Assembly (NCBI RefSeq): GCF_001661595.2
Contig: NZ_LYPF02000002.1
Span: forward strand, 62,001 to 126,000
DNA: 64,000 nucleotides
Direction of reading: 5' to 3'
Source of the DNA: Crocinitomix algicola
GTDB lineage: Bacteria; Bacteroidota; Bacteroidia; Flavobacteriales_D; Crocinitomicaceae
Position 1 is the stretch's first letter. Every line of letters begins with the position of its first letter. Shown here piece after piece: positions 45,364 to 55,099 of this stretch. The notes under the pieces are model-generated. The model saw only the letters and a list, made by a program, of their open reading frames with translations. It was not told the origin of the DNA and ran no database searches. The position numbers and the translations under genes were made by a program.

Positions 45364-46107
45364 TTAAAATAACTTGAAAGATGCGCCTACTTTGATTTGT
45401 GTATTTCTCATTAAACGAGGCTCTTCTATTATGCTTTCAATATTCATCACATCGAATTTAAGACCTCGATCTGCGTTGTTTCCAATATCCATCAATCCAT
45501 TGTACATCCCTACAAATAAATTGAGTCTATCATGAACTTGGTAACCAATTTGACTTAAAATTCCAAAATCAAATTTGTTCAGATTATTTCCTGTTGAATT
45601 TACAGCTGCAGAAAGTCCATATCCAATCGTGCCATTAGCTTCCTCTGTATAATATTTGGACCAAGCACTGTTTGTAATGCGGTAGCCAATTTGCGCGCCT
45701 AAACCAAAATTAAAATCACTAACAACATATTCAAAGTTGATGGGTAACCTCAGGTAATGTGCAGCGAATCGTTTCTCAGCTATAACTCTCACATCTTTAC
45801 CTGTATGTAAGTCTTGTGCTTTTACACTTTCTTTTTGATTCGATTCTATAAAGTCGTATGTTAAACCAGATTTAATTCGAAATTTACCAACTTTAAGTTT
45901 TTCAATTTTTAACGGAATTAGAAATTCTATACCACCGCCATAAGTAGGTGAGTAAGTTGTTTTAAATTCAGTGTCATAGTTAAACCATTCTTTTTCATAG
46001 GAGTTTTTCATTTTTCCAATCCCGGAAAAAAAAGTTGCATGCATTGAAATCTGCGTAAAACTGCTCGATGTAATCAGGATAGTTACGAAACCGAAAATTG
46101 TTTTCAT
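45364..46107 (-). CDS. outer-membrane beta-barrel protein
   Basis: 247 aa, signal peptide to about SSFTQ, then alternating strands (GGGIEFLIPLKI, FRIKSGLTYDF, YLRLPINFEYV, FGLGAQIGYRI, FGILSQIGYQV, LFVGMYNGL) and a terminal KVGASFKLF strand with the C-terminal Phe typical of outer-membrane insertion. PorT/OMP_b-brl-like; function unknown. Confidence 0.8.
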   Translation of the reverse strand: MKTIFGFVTILITSSSFTQISMHATFFSGIGKMKNSYEKEWFNYDTEFKTTYSPTYGGGIEFLIPLKIEKLKVGKFRIKSGLTYDFIESNQKESVKAQDLHTGKDVRVIAEKRFAAHYLRLPINFEYVVSDFNFGLGAQIGYRITNSAWSKYYTEEANGTIGYGLSAAVNSTGNNLNKFDFGILSQIGYQVHDRLNLFVGMYNGLMDIGNNADRGLKFDVMNIESIIEEPRLMRNTQIKVGASFKLF

Positions 46108-46225
46108 TTGGATTTGTTTTATTGATTAGGTCGAGTTGCATCATAAATTTTGGTTGAAAATTTAATTAATAACGCTTGTAAATCAAGTTTATTTTAAATC
46201 CGGAAATAACTTCAAGAAAACGGGG

Positions 46226-46732
46226 TTAATACTTGATAACATCTACCCAAGAAGAATCAATAGAGATGGATAATTTGAAGATATTATCATATTCATGTGT
46301 ACCTAAACTCGGTTGCGGTCTCCTCGCTTTCAAATAGTCCATCATTTCTAATAAATTGTCACCATGACCACCAATTAAATAATTTTTTTGATAGGTGATT
46401 TTTAAAGAATCTAAAAGTTCATGCCATTGGTAATAAGGGTAATGATTTATTTCAAGGTTTTGTTTTTTAGCAAGGGGTAGTACTGTATTTTCAGTCCGTT
46501 GCAAATTAGTGCTATACACACCATCAAAAGTAATGTCTTTTAATTCAAGGGCTAATCGCTCAGCGCGTTCATAACCTATAGCCGTTAATGGAGGGTTGTT
46601 AGTGGTGTCATTCAAATCTTTTTCAGCATGTCTTACAAGGTACAGTGTGGTAACCTCTTTTTCTTTATCTCCACACGAATTTAGACATAGAACGAAAACC
46701 AATCCTAACATTAAACGAGTTCGAAACTTCAT
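46226..46732 (-). CDS. histidine phosphatase family lipoprotein
   Basis: 168 aa. A lipobox-like LNSC ends a short signal. The phosphatase RHG-type motif is LVRHAEK (about 31-37), with catalytic His, and the second catalytic His lies in GGHGDN (about 119-124). It is closer to SixA-sized enzymes than to phosphoglycerate mutase. Substrate unknown; periplasmic by its lipobox. Confidence 0.82.
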   Translation of the reverse strand: MKFRTRLMLGLVFVLCLNSCGDKEKEVTTLYLVRHAEKDLNDTTNNPPLTAIGYERAERLALELKDITFDGVYSTNLQRTENTVLPLAKKQNLEINHYPYYQWHELLDSLKITYQKNYLIGGHGDNLLEMMDYLKARRPQPSLGTHEYDNIFKLSISIDSSWVDVIKY

Positions 46733-46823
46733 AGATGACTTTTTTACGAATTTAAGGATTGTTGATAGATCAATCTTGTAGTTTTTGAATTATTCCTATC
46801 TTCAAGTATAGAATTAACAAATT

Positions 46824-47363
46824 ATGAATGTAATTGCATTTGCCGGAAGTTCAAGTAAAAATTCGATTAATAAAAAACTGGCTGCTTTTGCCATGTCTTT
46901 TTTTGATGAAGAAAATTGCGAATTATTGGATTTGAACGATTTTGAAGTTCCGATATACAGTATTGATAGAGAGAAGGAAATTGGAATACCTGAAAAAATT
47001 ACAACATTTTCCCATAAAATTGATAATGCAGACCTTGTATTGATTTCAGTCGCTGAGCATAATGGGAATTATCCGGCTGCTTTTAAAAGTTTGTATGATT
47101 GGATTTCTAGAATTCCAGATCGAAAAGTATTTAATGGTACACCTGTTTTCTTGATGACTACTTCTCCAGGAGCTAGAGGGGGAGCAAGTTCGATGGAGAT
47201 TGCGTCTAAGCGATTTCCACGCGATGGAGCCAAATTAATCTCAACCTACTCACTGCCTAATTTCTTTGATAATTTTAAAGAAGGTAAAATTATTTCTAGT
47301 GATTTTATGGAGGGTTTTGAACAAGAAATTTCTAAAGTTAAAAATTACTTTCTTGACAAATGA
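46824..47363 (+). CDS. NADPH-dependent FMN reductase family protein
   Basis: 179 aa flavodoxin-fold reductase. Seen: the phosphate loop IAFAGSSSKNSINKKL, the VLISVAEHNGNYPAAFKSLYDWISR block that holds the flavin ring (usual P-E-Y/H-N), and the MTTSPGARGGA loop. No signal peptide. It probably reduces quinones or other electrophiles, or FMN. Confidence 0.88.
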   Translation: MNVIAFAGSSSKNSINKKLAAFAMSFFDEENCELLDLNDFEVPIYSIDREKEIGIPEKITTFSHKIDNADLVLISVAEHNGNYPAAFKSLYDWISRIPDRKVFNGTPVFLMTTSPGARGGASSMEIASKRFPRDGAKLISTYSLPNFFDNFKEGKIISSDFMEGFEQEISKVKNYFLDK

Positions 47364-47407
47364 AGTTACTTCTATGCGATTTAAACATCTAATAGAAAAG
47401 CTAGAGG

Positions 47408-49168
47408 ATGTATAAATTTAAGGAAGTTACTAATCATTTTTTACTAAAAATTGGACTTGTTTTAGTTCTGGGATTATCACATTCTTATGGACAAAGTCAT
47501 CGCGCTGTTTATTTTGAAACAGATCAATGTCAATTAAAAAATACGGAGTATAATCGTCTTGCTGTTTTTTTTCAAACCGAATTAAAAAATGCGGAGTTCA
47601 TTTATTTGAGTGGTCATACCGATAATGACGGCAACTTGGATTACAATAAAAATTTATCAGAATGTCGTGTAAAAACGGTTTTTAATGTTTTGGTTGAATT
47701 AGGGTATCCAAAAACTAAAATTTCAACGCGTTTTTATGGTGAAGAAAGGCCTTTGAATGAAAATCAAACAGTTAACGAAAAAGCTATAAATCGAAGAGTT
47801 GAGATTGAATGGACAAATCTCGAATTGGATCAAGTTGATTCGGAGGAGGGTAGGATTCAAGATTTGTATGCAATGATTGAGTCGGAAAGTCAGCATTTTT
47901 GTATTTGGCCAGACCGTGATACAATGTTGTATTTGAAAGAAGGAACCATAATTAACATTCCAGCAAATACTTTTCCCAAAAAAAGTGAGTCTTGTATTCG
48001 TTTTAATGCGAAAGAATTTTACACATTAGGAGCTATGCTAATTGAAAACTTAAGCACCAGTTCTAACGGACAAATGTTGGAGACAGGAGGTATGGTGTAT
48101 ACAGAAGCGATAGACGATGAAGGTAATAATCTCACAATAAATCCAGGAAAATCAATCACCATCATGATGCCAACGGATACCTTGCGTCCAGACATGCTTT
48201 TATTTCAGGGAAATAGAGATTATCGCGATGCCATGAATTGGGATTTACCAAATGGGCAACGAATTCCGCTTGGACATTTTAATTATCGAAATTGCTGGCA
48301 ATGGGATTCTCTAAGACCTTCGTGTGAGCCTTGTCGTTTTTTTCTCTGTCGAGTTGGTCGTCTGGGTAAGTCGATGAAAGGAATGGTTGATTCAGTACAA
48401 CGTGCAGAAAATCGGGAGTTTCGAGAATGTCAACGCCAGTTGGGACCTTTTAGAAAAAGAAGACTGCGTCGTCGATTAAGTTCTGGTGCGCTGCTCCCTA
48501 ATTGTGAAGAGATGATGGCACAGTATGGTGTGAATAACTATGCAGCCCTAATGGATACCATTGCAAAAATTGAAGCAGCTAGAATGAAGGCAGAATTTGA
48601 TCTGTACGGCGTTGATAATTATAAAGATTACGTTATCGAAATTGAAAAAAAGAACCAAGAATTAAAAGCTATACGCATGCAGGAGTTAGGCGTAACGACA
48701 GAGCAAGAATATCAAGATACTTTACGGAAAATACAACAGTTAAAACAATTACAAGAATTTGACCAAAAAGTAGATCAATTAGGAAATGGTTCAACCCTTA
48801 AGGACCTTAAGTTTTATATCGCCAATGTTAATCAATTGGGATGGATTAATTGCGATGCATTTTCAAATTTAAAAGGCAAAGAATTACGCACAATAAAGAC
48901 TAGTTTACCGGCAAAGCCTTATTTGGATTGTAAAATTATATTTAAAGATCGTAAATCCATTATGCCACCTACAGAGCTTGATGGGAAATTTGTATTCCAA
49001 AATCTTCCAAAGGATTCGCCAATTACATTTCTAGCATTAAAATTTGTTCAAAATCAACCCTATATTTATTTGGTAGACGGAACTACAAATGACGATTTTA
49101 AGAAAATTGATTTTGAACCCGTTTCAAAAGAAGAATTGATCAAAATATTGTCGCGTTTAAAATTTTAA
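47408..49168 (+). CDS. exported protein with N-terminal OmpA-like domain
   Basis: 586 aa, signal peptide to about SYG-Q. The OmpA-like peptidoglycan-binding fold is at the N-terminus (about 30-140: YLSGHTDNDGNLDYNKNLSECR, RFYGEERPLN, INRRVEIEW), the reverse of the usual C-terminal placement. The middle has a ZU5-like strand set (GTIINIPANTF, MVYTEAI), a Cys/Arg-rich patch (CEPCRFFLCRVG) and a coiled coil; the last about 120 residues are unassigned. It converges with the SGNH gene, with a four-base overlap of stops. Confidence 0.75.
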   Translation: MYKFKEVTNHFLLKIGLVLVLGLSHSYGQSHRAVYFETDQCQLKNTEYNRLAVFFQTELKNAEFIYLSGHTDNDGNLDYNKNLSECRVKTVFNVLVELGYPKTKISTRFYGEERPLNENQTVNEKAINRRVEIEWTNLELDQVDSEEGRIQDLYAMIESESQHFCIWPDRDTMLYLKEGTIINIPANTFPKKSESCIRFNAKEFYTLGAMLIENLSTSSNGQMLETGGMVYTEAIDDEGNNLTINPGKSITIMMPTDTLRPDMLLFQGNRDYRDAMNWDLPNGQRIPLGHFNYRNCWQWDSLRPSCEPCRFFLCRVGRLGKSMKGMVDSVQRAENREFRECQRQLGPFRKRRLRRRLSSGALLPNCEEMMAQYGVNNYAALMDTIAKIEAARMKAEFDLYGVDNYKDYVIEIEKKNQELKAIRMQELGVTTEQEYQDTLRKIQQLKQLQEFDQKVDQLGNGSTLKDLKFYIANVNQLGWINCDAFSNLKGKELRTIKTSLPAKPYLDCKIIFKDRKSIMPPTELDGKFVFQNLPKDSPITFLALKFVQNQPYIYLVDGTTNDDFKKIDFEPVSKEELIKILSRLKF

Positions 49169-49866
49169 AGTTGCTTGATTTGAGCAATAACGTCAAATAA
49201 TATAGAATTCGACCAAATTTTATGTTGTATCGCTGAAGGATGTAAATTGTCGGCAGCTACAAAGGTTGGATCTTCCAATCCTTTTCTTGAGATAGCGGTT
49301 ATATTATAGAAAGGGACACCTTCACGTTTTGAAATTCGCTCACAAATGGCGTTATATTCATCTATCCGGTCGCTAATTTCAGCGCTGCCTTTTCCATATG
49401 GAGTATAAGCATAGTCAGGGATGCTTAAAACAAAAACACCTTTCTTACCTTGAATAGAATGTTCAATTGCAAAATCTAAACAATTGGTGAATTCTTTTTC
49501 AAATGATTCTGGACTTTTACCTTGAAATTCATTATTTACTCCAATTAAAAGTGAAACTAAATCGTATTGTTGTTTTTTGACTTCTTTTTTACTTTTCTTT
49601 AGTAGTTCATCTGTTCTCCACCCAGTTTTAGCAACCAGTTTAAAGTCACTAACAGCTATTGCATTATTCTTTAGTCCTTCTTGTAAAATGTATGGCCAAG
49701 ATTCTTTTTCACCAACGGCCTCGCCTACTGTATAGGAATCACCAAGAGCAAGATAACTTATAGTTTTAATAGGCTGCTTGTAGGTAGGTGTATTCGATTC
49801 TTGAACACTCCATACTGTACCAGCAATAATGATGAGAAGGTATAGTACAAAATGATGAGCTTTCAT
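49165..49866 (-). CDS. SGNH/GDSL hydrolase, exported
   Basis: 233 aa from ATG 49866, chosen because MKAHHFVLYLLIIIAGTVW is then the signal peptide; a 13-codon longer frame exists. Catalytic blocks: LALGDSYTVGEAV (Ser), the Gly of TGWRTDELL, the Asn of LIGVNNEFQG, and DNLHPSA (Asp, His). Lipase/esterase or acetylesterase activity is likely; substrate unknown. Confidence 0.87.
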   Translation of the reverse strand: MKAHHFVLYLLIIIAGTVWSVQESNTPTYKQPIKTISYLALGDSYTVGEAVGEKESWPYILQEGLKNNAIAVSDFKLVAKTGWRTDELLKKSKKEVKKQQYDLVSLLIGVNNEFQGKSPESFEKEFTNCLDFAIEHSIQGKKGVFVLSIPDYAYTPYGKGSAEISDRIDEYNAICERISKREGVPFYNITAISRKGLEDPTFVAADNLHPSAIQHKIWSNSILFDVIAQIKQL

Positions 49867-49940
49867 AACATTAATTTTTTGAGGATGTACGTTAAAAACC
49901 ACCACTAGGTTTTACTTTTTTTATTTAAAAGGCAAAGAAC

Positions 49941-49977
49941 AAAAATCCCGCCAGAAAATTAATTCCGACAGGATTTT
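49941..49977 (-). terminator. terminator of the AraC-pirin-YceI operon
   Basis: AAAATCC (49942-49948) pairs with GGATTTT (49971-49977), with an inner GAA/TTC; a T-run follows on the minus strand. Confidence 0.55.
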
Positions 49978-49998
49978 GTATTCAATTGTTAATTAAGC

Positions 49999-50517
49999 TT
50001 ATTGTTTGATGAATTGAGCGTCAATCATTAATTTTATTTTGTCTGATACTACGATATTTCCAGCTTCTGTTACTGCGCTCCAAGTTAAACCAAAGTCTTT
50101 TCTGTTTATTTCTCCTGATAATTCAAATCCCGCTTTAGTTTGACCATATGGATCTACAGCAATACCATTAAAATCTGCGTCCAAAACGACTTCTTTGGTT
50201 GTTTCTCTAATCGATAGTTCACCTTTCAGTTTATCCCCATCAAAACCGTTTGCTTTAAATGTCATTTTTGGAAAAGTCTCCGCATTGAAAAAATCATCAG
50301 ATTTTAAATGGTTGTCGCGATCTTCGTTTTTTGTACTTATTGATGCAACGTCAATAGCAACATCAATTTTAGCGTCTTTAAAATCGTCAGAACTTGATTC
50401 AACGGTTGCGTCAAAAGATTCAAATTGACCAGTAACACTTGAAATCATCATGTGTTTAACTTTAAATTTTACGTCTGAGTGTGCCGGGTCAATAACCCAT
50501 TTTGTTTGTGTGCTCAT
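49999..50517 (-). CDS. YceI family protein
   Basis: 172 aa lipocalin-like barrel. Seen: WVIDPAHSDVKFKVKHMMIS, GQFESFDATV, IDVASISTKNEDRDNHLKSDDFF and the LKGELSIRETTKEV strand, all family hallmarks. No signal peptide, so probably cytoplasmic. YceI proteins bind long isoprenoid quinones or amphiphilic molecules and respond to stress. It is the last gene of an AraC - pirin - YceI operon. Confidence 0.92.
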   Translation of the reverse strand: MSTQTKWVIDPAHSDVKFKVKHMMISSVTGQFESFDATVESSSDDFKDAKIDVAIDVASISTKNEDRDNHLKSDDFFNAETFPKMTFKANGFDGDKLKGELSIRETTKEVVLDADFNGIAVDPYGQTKAGFELSGEINRKDFGLTWSAVTEAGNIVVSDKIKLMIDAQFIKQ

Positions 50518-50533
50518 TTTTTTATTTTTTAGT

Positions 50534-51412
50534 TTAGATATTCATTGGTACATCCATCAACAAAATTTTACTGTTTGCTGATGCTGTTATTTTTACGTTA
50601 TTTGTGTTCCAAATTCCAAGCCCGTCTCTACGATTTAATACTTGGTTTTCGACAGTTGCATCTCCCTCAATCATGAATACATATAATCCGTTTTCAGGAG
50701 ATTTTAGTTGATAATGCGTTGTTTTTTCTCTCTCAAAATCGCCTAAATGAAACCAAGCGTTTTGATGAATCCAAACCCCTTGATCATCTTTTGAAGGAGA
50801 AAGTACTTGATAAAAATCATTCTTTAATGAAATTGATTTAATGGATATCTGATCATAACGTGGTTTAACATTTTTACGATTTGGAAACAGCCAAATTTGG
50901 AGAAATTTTACAGCTTTATCGCTGTTTGCGTTATATTCACTGTGAAACAAGCCTGTTCCAGCACTCATAACCTGTACTTCCCCATTTTTTATAACTGAAG
51001 AGTTACCCATGCTATCTTGATGGGCTAAATCTCCGCTTAGTGGAATGGTAACAATCTCCATATTATCGTGCGGGTGCTTACCAAATCCTTTTCCTCCAAT
51101 GACTGAGTCGTCATTTAAAACACGTAAAACCCCAAAATGCATACGTTCAGGATTGTAATAATTCGCAAAACTAAACGTATGGTTTGTGTCTAACCATCCA
51201 TGGTTGGCATGGCCTCTTGTACTTGCTTTGTGCAATACCGTATTCATTGTTTGTTCCTCCTTATTAGGTAAGTGATTAAATCCAACTTGCTTTAACAACT
51301 GATCATAGGTCGAAGATTTTTCACTCGCTTGTTTTGCGTTTAGAACAGTTGATGCACTGGCGCCAAATGCTACTGTTAATATTGTGTTTTTCAAAAAATC
51401 TTTTCGTTCCAT
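50534..51412 (-). CDS. pirin family protein (YhhW-like) with N-terminal signal
   Basis: 292 aa. A short N-terminal hydrophobic segment follows MERKDFLKN (exported or membrane-tethered form). The double-cupin core shows HPHDNMEIVTIPLSGDLAHQD, and MSAGTGLFHSEYN with the His/Glu metal ligands. YhhW-type pirins can act as quercetin dioxygenases. It is cotranscribed with the AraC regulator upstream and YceI downstream. Confidence 0.85.
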   Translation of the reverse strand: MERKDFLKNTILTVAFGASASTVLNAKQASEKSSTYDQLLKQVGFNHLPNKEEQTMNTVLHKASTRGHANHGWLDTNHTFSFANYYNPERMHFGVLRVLNDDSVIGGKGFGKHPHDNMEIVTIPLSGDLAHQDSMGNSSVIKNGEVQVMSAGTGLFHSEYNANSDKAVKFLQIWLFPNRKNVKPRYDQISIKSISLKNDFYQVLSPSKDDQGVWIHQNAWFHLGDFEREKTTHYQLKSPENGLYVFMIEGDATVENQVLNRRDGLGIWNTNNVKITASANSKILLMDVPMNI

Positions 51413-51501
51413 GCTCTTTGTTTTTTGTTAATACAAAGTTCGGAAGGTTAAAGCGAAAGGAGAATATTAAAACACGGTACGGACTTATGAAAATCCGATA
51501 T

Positions 51502-52368
51502 CTAGTTTTTTTCTTTGAATTTAGAGGGAGAAATTCCTGTACATTTCTTAAAAAAAGCACTAAAATTGGCAGGTTCACTAAAACCTAGCTCAAATCCAAT
51601 TTCTTTGTTTGAAAGAGAGGTGAAGTAAATTAGTCGTTTGGCAGCTGTAACAATTCTACTTTGAATGTGTTCTTTTGCTGTTTTACCAGTAAGCGATTTT
51701 ACCACACGATTAAGATGGTCTGGAGTAATGTTTAGGGCGTCTGCGTACTCTTTTGTACCGTGCCAATTTGCATATTTTTGATTGATGAGATTCTTAAACT
51801 TGCGTAATACGGTATTGCCTGTTTCAATATGAGCCAGATCAACTCTTTTAACACTACATAGGTTATTGGACCGTATTAATAAAAGTTTAACTAATGAACC
51901 AATGGCATCATATTTTAAAAGTACATCTGATTGGTTTAAGGAGATCATTTCTTCTGCATACTCCGTAAGTTTAGCGATTTCTTCATCTCCCAGTGGAATA
52001 GGTGGTGTCTCACCAAAATCGTTAAAGAGATTCAAATTATCAATAAAACTGATAGGAATATTATTTTGGGCCAAAAATTGATGGGAAAAAACAATCGAAT
52101 AACCGAATGATTTTTCCGCTTCAATAACTTGATGAACCTGACCGGGACTTAGAAAGAAAATCGTGTTAGGACCAAGCTCATACGAATTAAAATCTATTTT
52201 ATGTTCGCCTCGAGCATGTTTAATGAGCAATATAGTAAAGAAGTTATGGCGATGAGGGTCATCTGTTTTTCCATTTAATTTTTCATGTACATCTTCCATT
52301 CTTGAAATACCAAACGATAAACTTTCATTTTCTCGATTAACATTCTCGTATGTTTTTACATTACTCAT
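51502..52368 (-). CDS. AraC family transcriptional regulator
   Basis: 288 aa. N-terminal cupin-like sensor (PHRHNFFTILLI, LSPGQVHQV) and a C-terminal double HTH (about 190-288: YADALNITPDHLNRVVKSLTG, and NKEIGFELGFSEPANFSAFFKK). It probably controls its own operon with pirin and YceI; the inducer is unknown. Confidence 0.92.
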   Translation of the reverse strand: MSNVKTYENVNRENESLSFGISRMEDVHEKLNGKTDDPHRHNFFTILLIKHARGEHKIDFNSYELGPNTIFFLSPGQVHQVIEAEKSFGYSIVFSHQFLAQNNIPISFIDNLNLFNDFGETPPIPLGDEEIAKLTEYAEEMISLNQSDVLLKYDAIGSLVKLLLIRSNNLCSVKRVDLAHIETGNTVLRKFKNLINQKYANWHGTKEYADALNITPDHLNRVVKSLTGKTAKEHIQSRIVTAAKRLIYFTSLSNKEIGFELGFSEPANFSAFFKKCTGISPSKFKEKN

Positions 52369-52430
52369 AGTACCCAGTAAATATAATCCATTTAAACTTC
52401 AAAGACTTCATGGTGTTTTATGAATTTCAT

Positions 52431-52460
52431 AAAAAAAGCCTCACTTAGATAAATGAGGCT
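52431..52460 (-). terminator. terminator of the 360-aa protein gene
   Basis: AGCCTCA/TGAGGCT stem (52437-52443, 52454-52460) with seven A on the plus strand, read as T on the minus strand. Confidence 0.8.
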
Positions 52461-52485
52461 AATACTGTATAATTATTGAGACAAC

Positions 52486-53568
52486 TTAAAAAGTTCGGAA
52501 GGGCCTAATGTTAAAAGTTGCGGCTTTGTTTGTATTTAAATTCGTTGAACCATCGGGAGTCATAACCTTTGCTTGTGCATCTGTTTCAACACCTACAGAT
52601 TCGGTTGAACTCCAATAAGGACTGAAAACAATCGCCGTTCCTCCATTGGCTGTGGCAGTTGCATCAATCAACTCCCTGTTGACAGATATTAATTCTAATT
52701 CTTCCATACTTGGTAAATACCAATCAGCATACGAAATTCCGTCTTCAGTTTTAACGAGTTCGTTACATAAAGCAGCCGCATAATCTCCACCATCATCGCC
52801 ATAAATCAATAGACCTGAAATAATTAAACTGGTATTCATTTTTCCTGCCAATGGACCATTTCCATCCGCTCTAGTTCTTCCGTAACTACCAGAGAACCAC
52901 CGATAGGTGCCGACAATGTCATTTTTCGCGCATACAATTCCATGTTGGCCAGTTTCATCTACCCAAACAACGACTCCACCTTGAGCAAAATCGCCAATTT
53001 CATATGTCCGTCCAACAGTTTCAGTAATGAAACCCATGTCAGCAATGTCTGTTGAATCAACTTTATCATTCCAATACATCGTGTCTGATTCTGTAATACC
53101 AGCAGCCAAAGATGCGTCAAATATAGGGTCGCTTTCTTCATAAACTATTCCTCCAGCTATACTATCGGCTACAGTTGAATAAAATGAATACGGTACTGAC
53201 ATTAACTCACTAACACCAGAAATAGAATAATCCATTCCTCCAGTAGGATCAGTTTCAGCTTGAATAAAGTATGGCCCTTCGCTCCAGTCAATAGTGCTTA
53301 TTTCACCCGTCACAATAGCACCGGTTCCAATTTCAAGACTGATTAAACCATTAGGGTTTGTGGTTGGAGAATGCGTTTCTTGGTAAATTATTGTCCCATC
53401 TGGTGAACCTTGTATAATACTGATTTGTGTGCCAACAGTCTCATTATTAACCAAGTTGTTGTCTGCGTTACGAATAACCGCTTGATAACTTAACTTGTTT
53501 GGACTTTGAGCAAATAACAGTTGCGAAAATGATAGAATAGTTAGTAGTGTATAAAGTATTTTTTTCAT
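52486..53568 (-). CDS. exported protein with DUF1566/Lcl-like C-terminal domain
   Basis: 360 aa. The signal peptide ends LLFA-Q. The N-terminal half (KLSYQAVIRNADNNLVNNETV, ISLEIGTG) is a module common at the start of Bacteroidota surface proteins; the C-terminal half (about 195-360) has GGVVVWVDETGQHGIV, DWYLPSMEELELI and YWSSTE, the Lcl/DUF1566 core. It follows the T9SS protein gene by four nt and is probably displayed or secreted. Confidence 0.8.
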   Translation of the reverse strand: MKKILYTLLTILSFSQLLFAQSPNKLSYQAVIRNADNNLVNNETVGTQISIIQGSPDGTIIYQETHSPTTNPNGLISLEIGTGAIVTGEISTIDWSEGPYFIQAETDPTGGMDYSISGVSELMSVPYSFYSTVADSIAGGIVYEESDPIFDASLAAGITESDTMYWNDKVDSTDIADMGFITETVGRTYEIGDFAQGGVVVWVDETGQHGIVCAKNDIVGTYRWFSGSYGRTRADGNGPLAGKMNTSLIISGLLIYGDDGGDYAAALCNELVKTEDGISYADWYLPSMEELELISVNRELIDATATANGGTAIVFSPYWSSTESVGVETDAQAKVMTPDGSTNLNTNKAATFNIRPFRTF

Positions 53569-53572
53569 TTTT

Positions 53573-54049
53573 TTAGTTTTTTAAGATTTTGATGGATTCA
53601 ATGATTTGTTTTTGATTTAAAATGTTGATAAAGTATGGGGCTGGAGGAAATTCGACAAAATTTAATTCTGTAGTAGAGTTTTGAATTTCCTGCTCCACCA
53701 AAATTTGCCCTGAGAGCGTTGTGATTTGGTAACTTAAACCCGTTAAGTCGGTATCACCGATTTTGAGCACTACATTTTTCACAGCAGGGTTTGGGTAAAC
53801 CTCTAGTTTTGCAATTTTAGAAGGTGTGATAGCTAAATCGGAAATGATATAAGCTTGTTGTACACCTTCGGAGCTATTTCCATTGTCACCTGAAAAATAG
53901 GAGTAAGCACATTGTCCAATTGTGTAACTAAAAGAACCTGATACACTCTCGACATTTTTACCCGAAGCACTAAAGGCGTCTTGCGCCATTAATGACCCGG
54001 CACTGAATAAAAGTCCAGTTGTTAATAAGTAGAAGCGTTTTTTCCGCAT
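53573..54049 (-). CDS. small T9SS type A sorting-domain protein
   Basis: 158 aa. Signal peptide to about SLMA-Q, a short beta region (SGSFSYTIGQCAYSYF, EGVQQAY) and a full T9SS tail (LEVYPNPAVKNVVLKIG, SYQITTLSGQIL, YFINIL). It is the first gene of a pair with the Lcl-like protein. Confidence 0.87.
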   Translation of the reverse strand: MRKKRFYLLTTGLLFSAGSLMAQDAFSASGKNVESVSGSFSYTIGQCAYSYFSGDNGNSSEGVQQAYIISDLAITPSKIAKLEVYPNPAVKNVVLKIGDTDLTGLSYQITTLSGQILVEQEIQNSTTELNFVEFPPAPYFINILNQKQIIESIKILKN

Positions 54050-54130
54050 AAGTAGTATTTAAAGTTTTGTTTATGTAATTGTTAGGAAACGAATTAAATA
54101 CGACTAAGGTTGCTTATACGCTACAAATTT

Positions 54131-55000
54131 TTAACTCGGGTATGGAATATAGGTCGAATCATTTGTCATCATTGGGAATGTTTTGGCCTTCCATGCTTCT
54201 TTTGCCCGATTTAGAATATTTTGATCACTCGCAACAAAATTCCAATCGATTATTCGAGGTTCGTTAAAGGGTTGCCCACCTAAAATGAATATTCTACTCC
54301 CCGCGTTTATTTGAATAGCACACTGATCGGTTGATTTAGCATACATTAAGTTTCCTGCTTCAATTTTTTCATCACACGCTTCAACGCTGCCTCGACTAAC
54401 CAAAATTCCAATTTCCCCATGAAGTGCTTCAGCAAGATTAATTTGTTGTTTTGCTTCTGCCACAATTTCTACTAAAAACAATGGAGAATAAACTTTCAAA
54501 GGAGATGTTCTGCCAAAAGCTTGGCCAGCCAGGAGACGAAAAGTACTTTTCTCATCGGTCCAAGTAGGAATTTCATTTGATTTAAGGTGGTGAAATTCGG
54601 GTTCCATTTGTTCTTTCTCTTTAGGTAATGCAACCCAAATTTGATAACCATTCATTGTGTATGTCTGATTATGTAGATGTTCAGGTGTTCGCTCTGTATG
54701 CGTAACTCCACGACCGGCAACCATCCAATTGATGGCTCCTGGTTTAATAATTTGTGATGTTCCAATGCTATCTTCATGATGAACTTCGCCTTCTAATAAA
54801 TAGGTTAGTGTTGCCAGTCCAATATGAGGGTGTTGATTTACTGACATTTCCTTATCACCTGACAAAGTTGTCGGTCCCATATGGTCTAAGAAGATGAATG
54901 GTCCTATCATTCGCTGTTTTCTAAAGGGTAGTAGTCTTCCCACTAAAAAATCTCCAATATCTCTCGTTCTTTCAGGAATTATTAAGGATTCATTTGACAT
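54131..55000 (-). CDS. pirin family protein
   Basis: 289 aa double-cupin. The metal site is complete: HPHIGLATLTYLLEGEVHHED and VAGRGVTHTE. Upstream, GPFIFLDHMGP and, downstream, YQIWVALP are pirin signatures. No signal peptide. It is a second pirin within 4 kb of the YhhW-like one but belongs to the classical branch. Confidence 0.93.
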   Translation of the reverse strand: MSNESLIIPERTRDIGDFLVGRLLPFRKQRMIGPFIFLDHMGPTTLSGDKEMSVNQHPHIGLATLTYLLEGEVHHEDSIGTSQIIKPGAINWMVAGRGVTHTERTPEHLHNQTYTMNGYQIWVALPKEKEQMEPEFHHLKSNEIPTWTDEKSTFRLLAGQAFGRTSPLKVYSPLFLVEIVAEAKQQINLAEALHGEIGILVSRGSVEACDEKIEAGNLMYAKSTDQCAIQINAGSRIFILGGQPFNEPRIIDWNFVASDQNILNRAKEAWKAKTFPMMTNDSTYIPYPS

Positions 55001-55099
55001 CTTCGCTCATATTATATTCAAGTTAAAGTTATGAATTTCTTGGCTAAATTATCAAACCAAAACTTGTTGAACGACGTTAATCTTGAAAGAACAATTATT

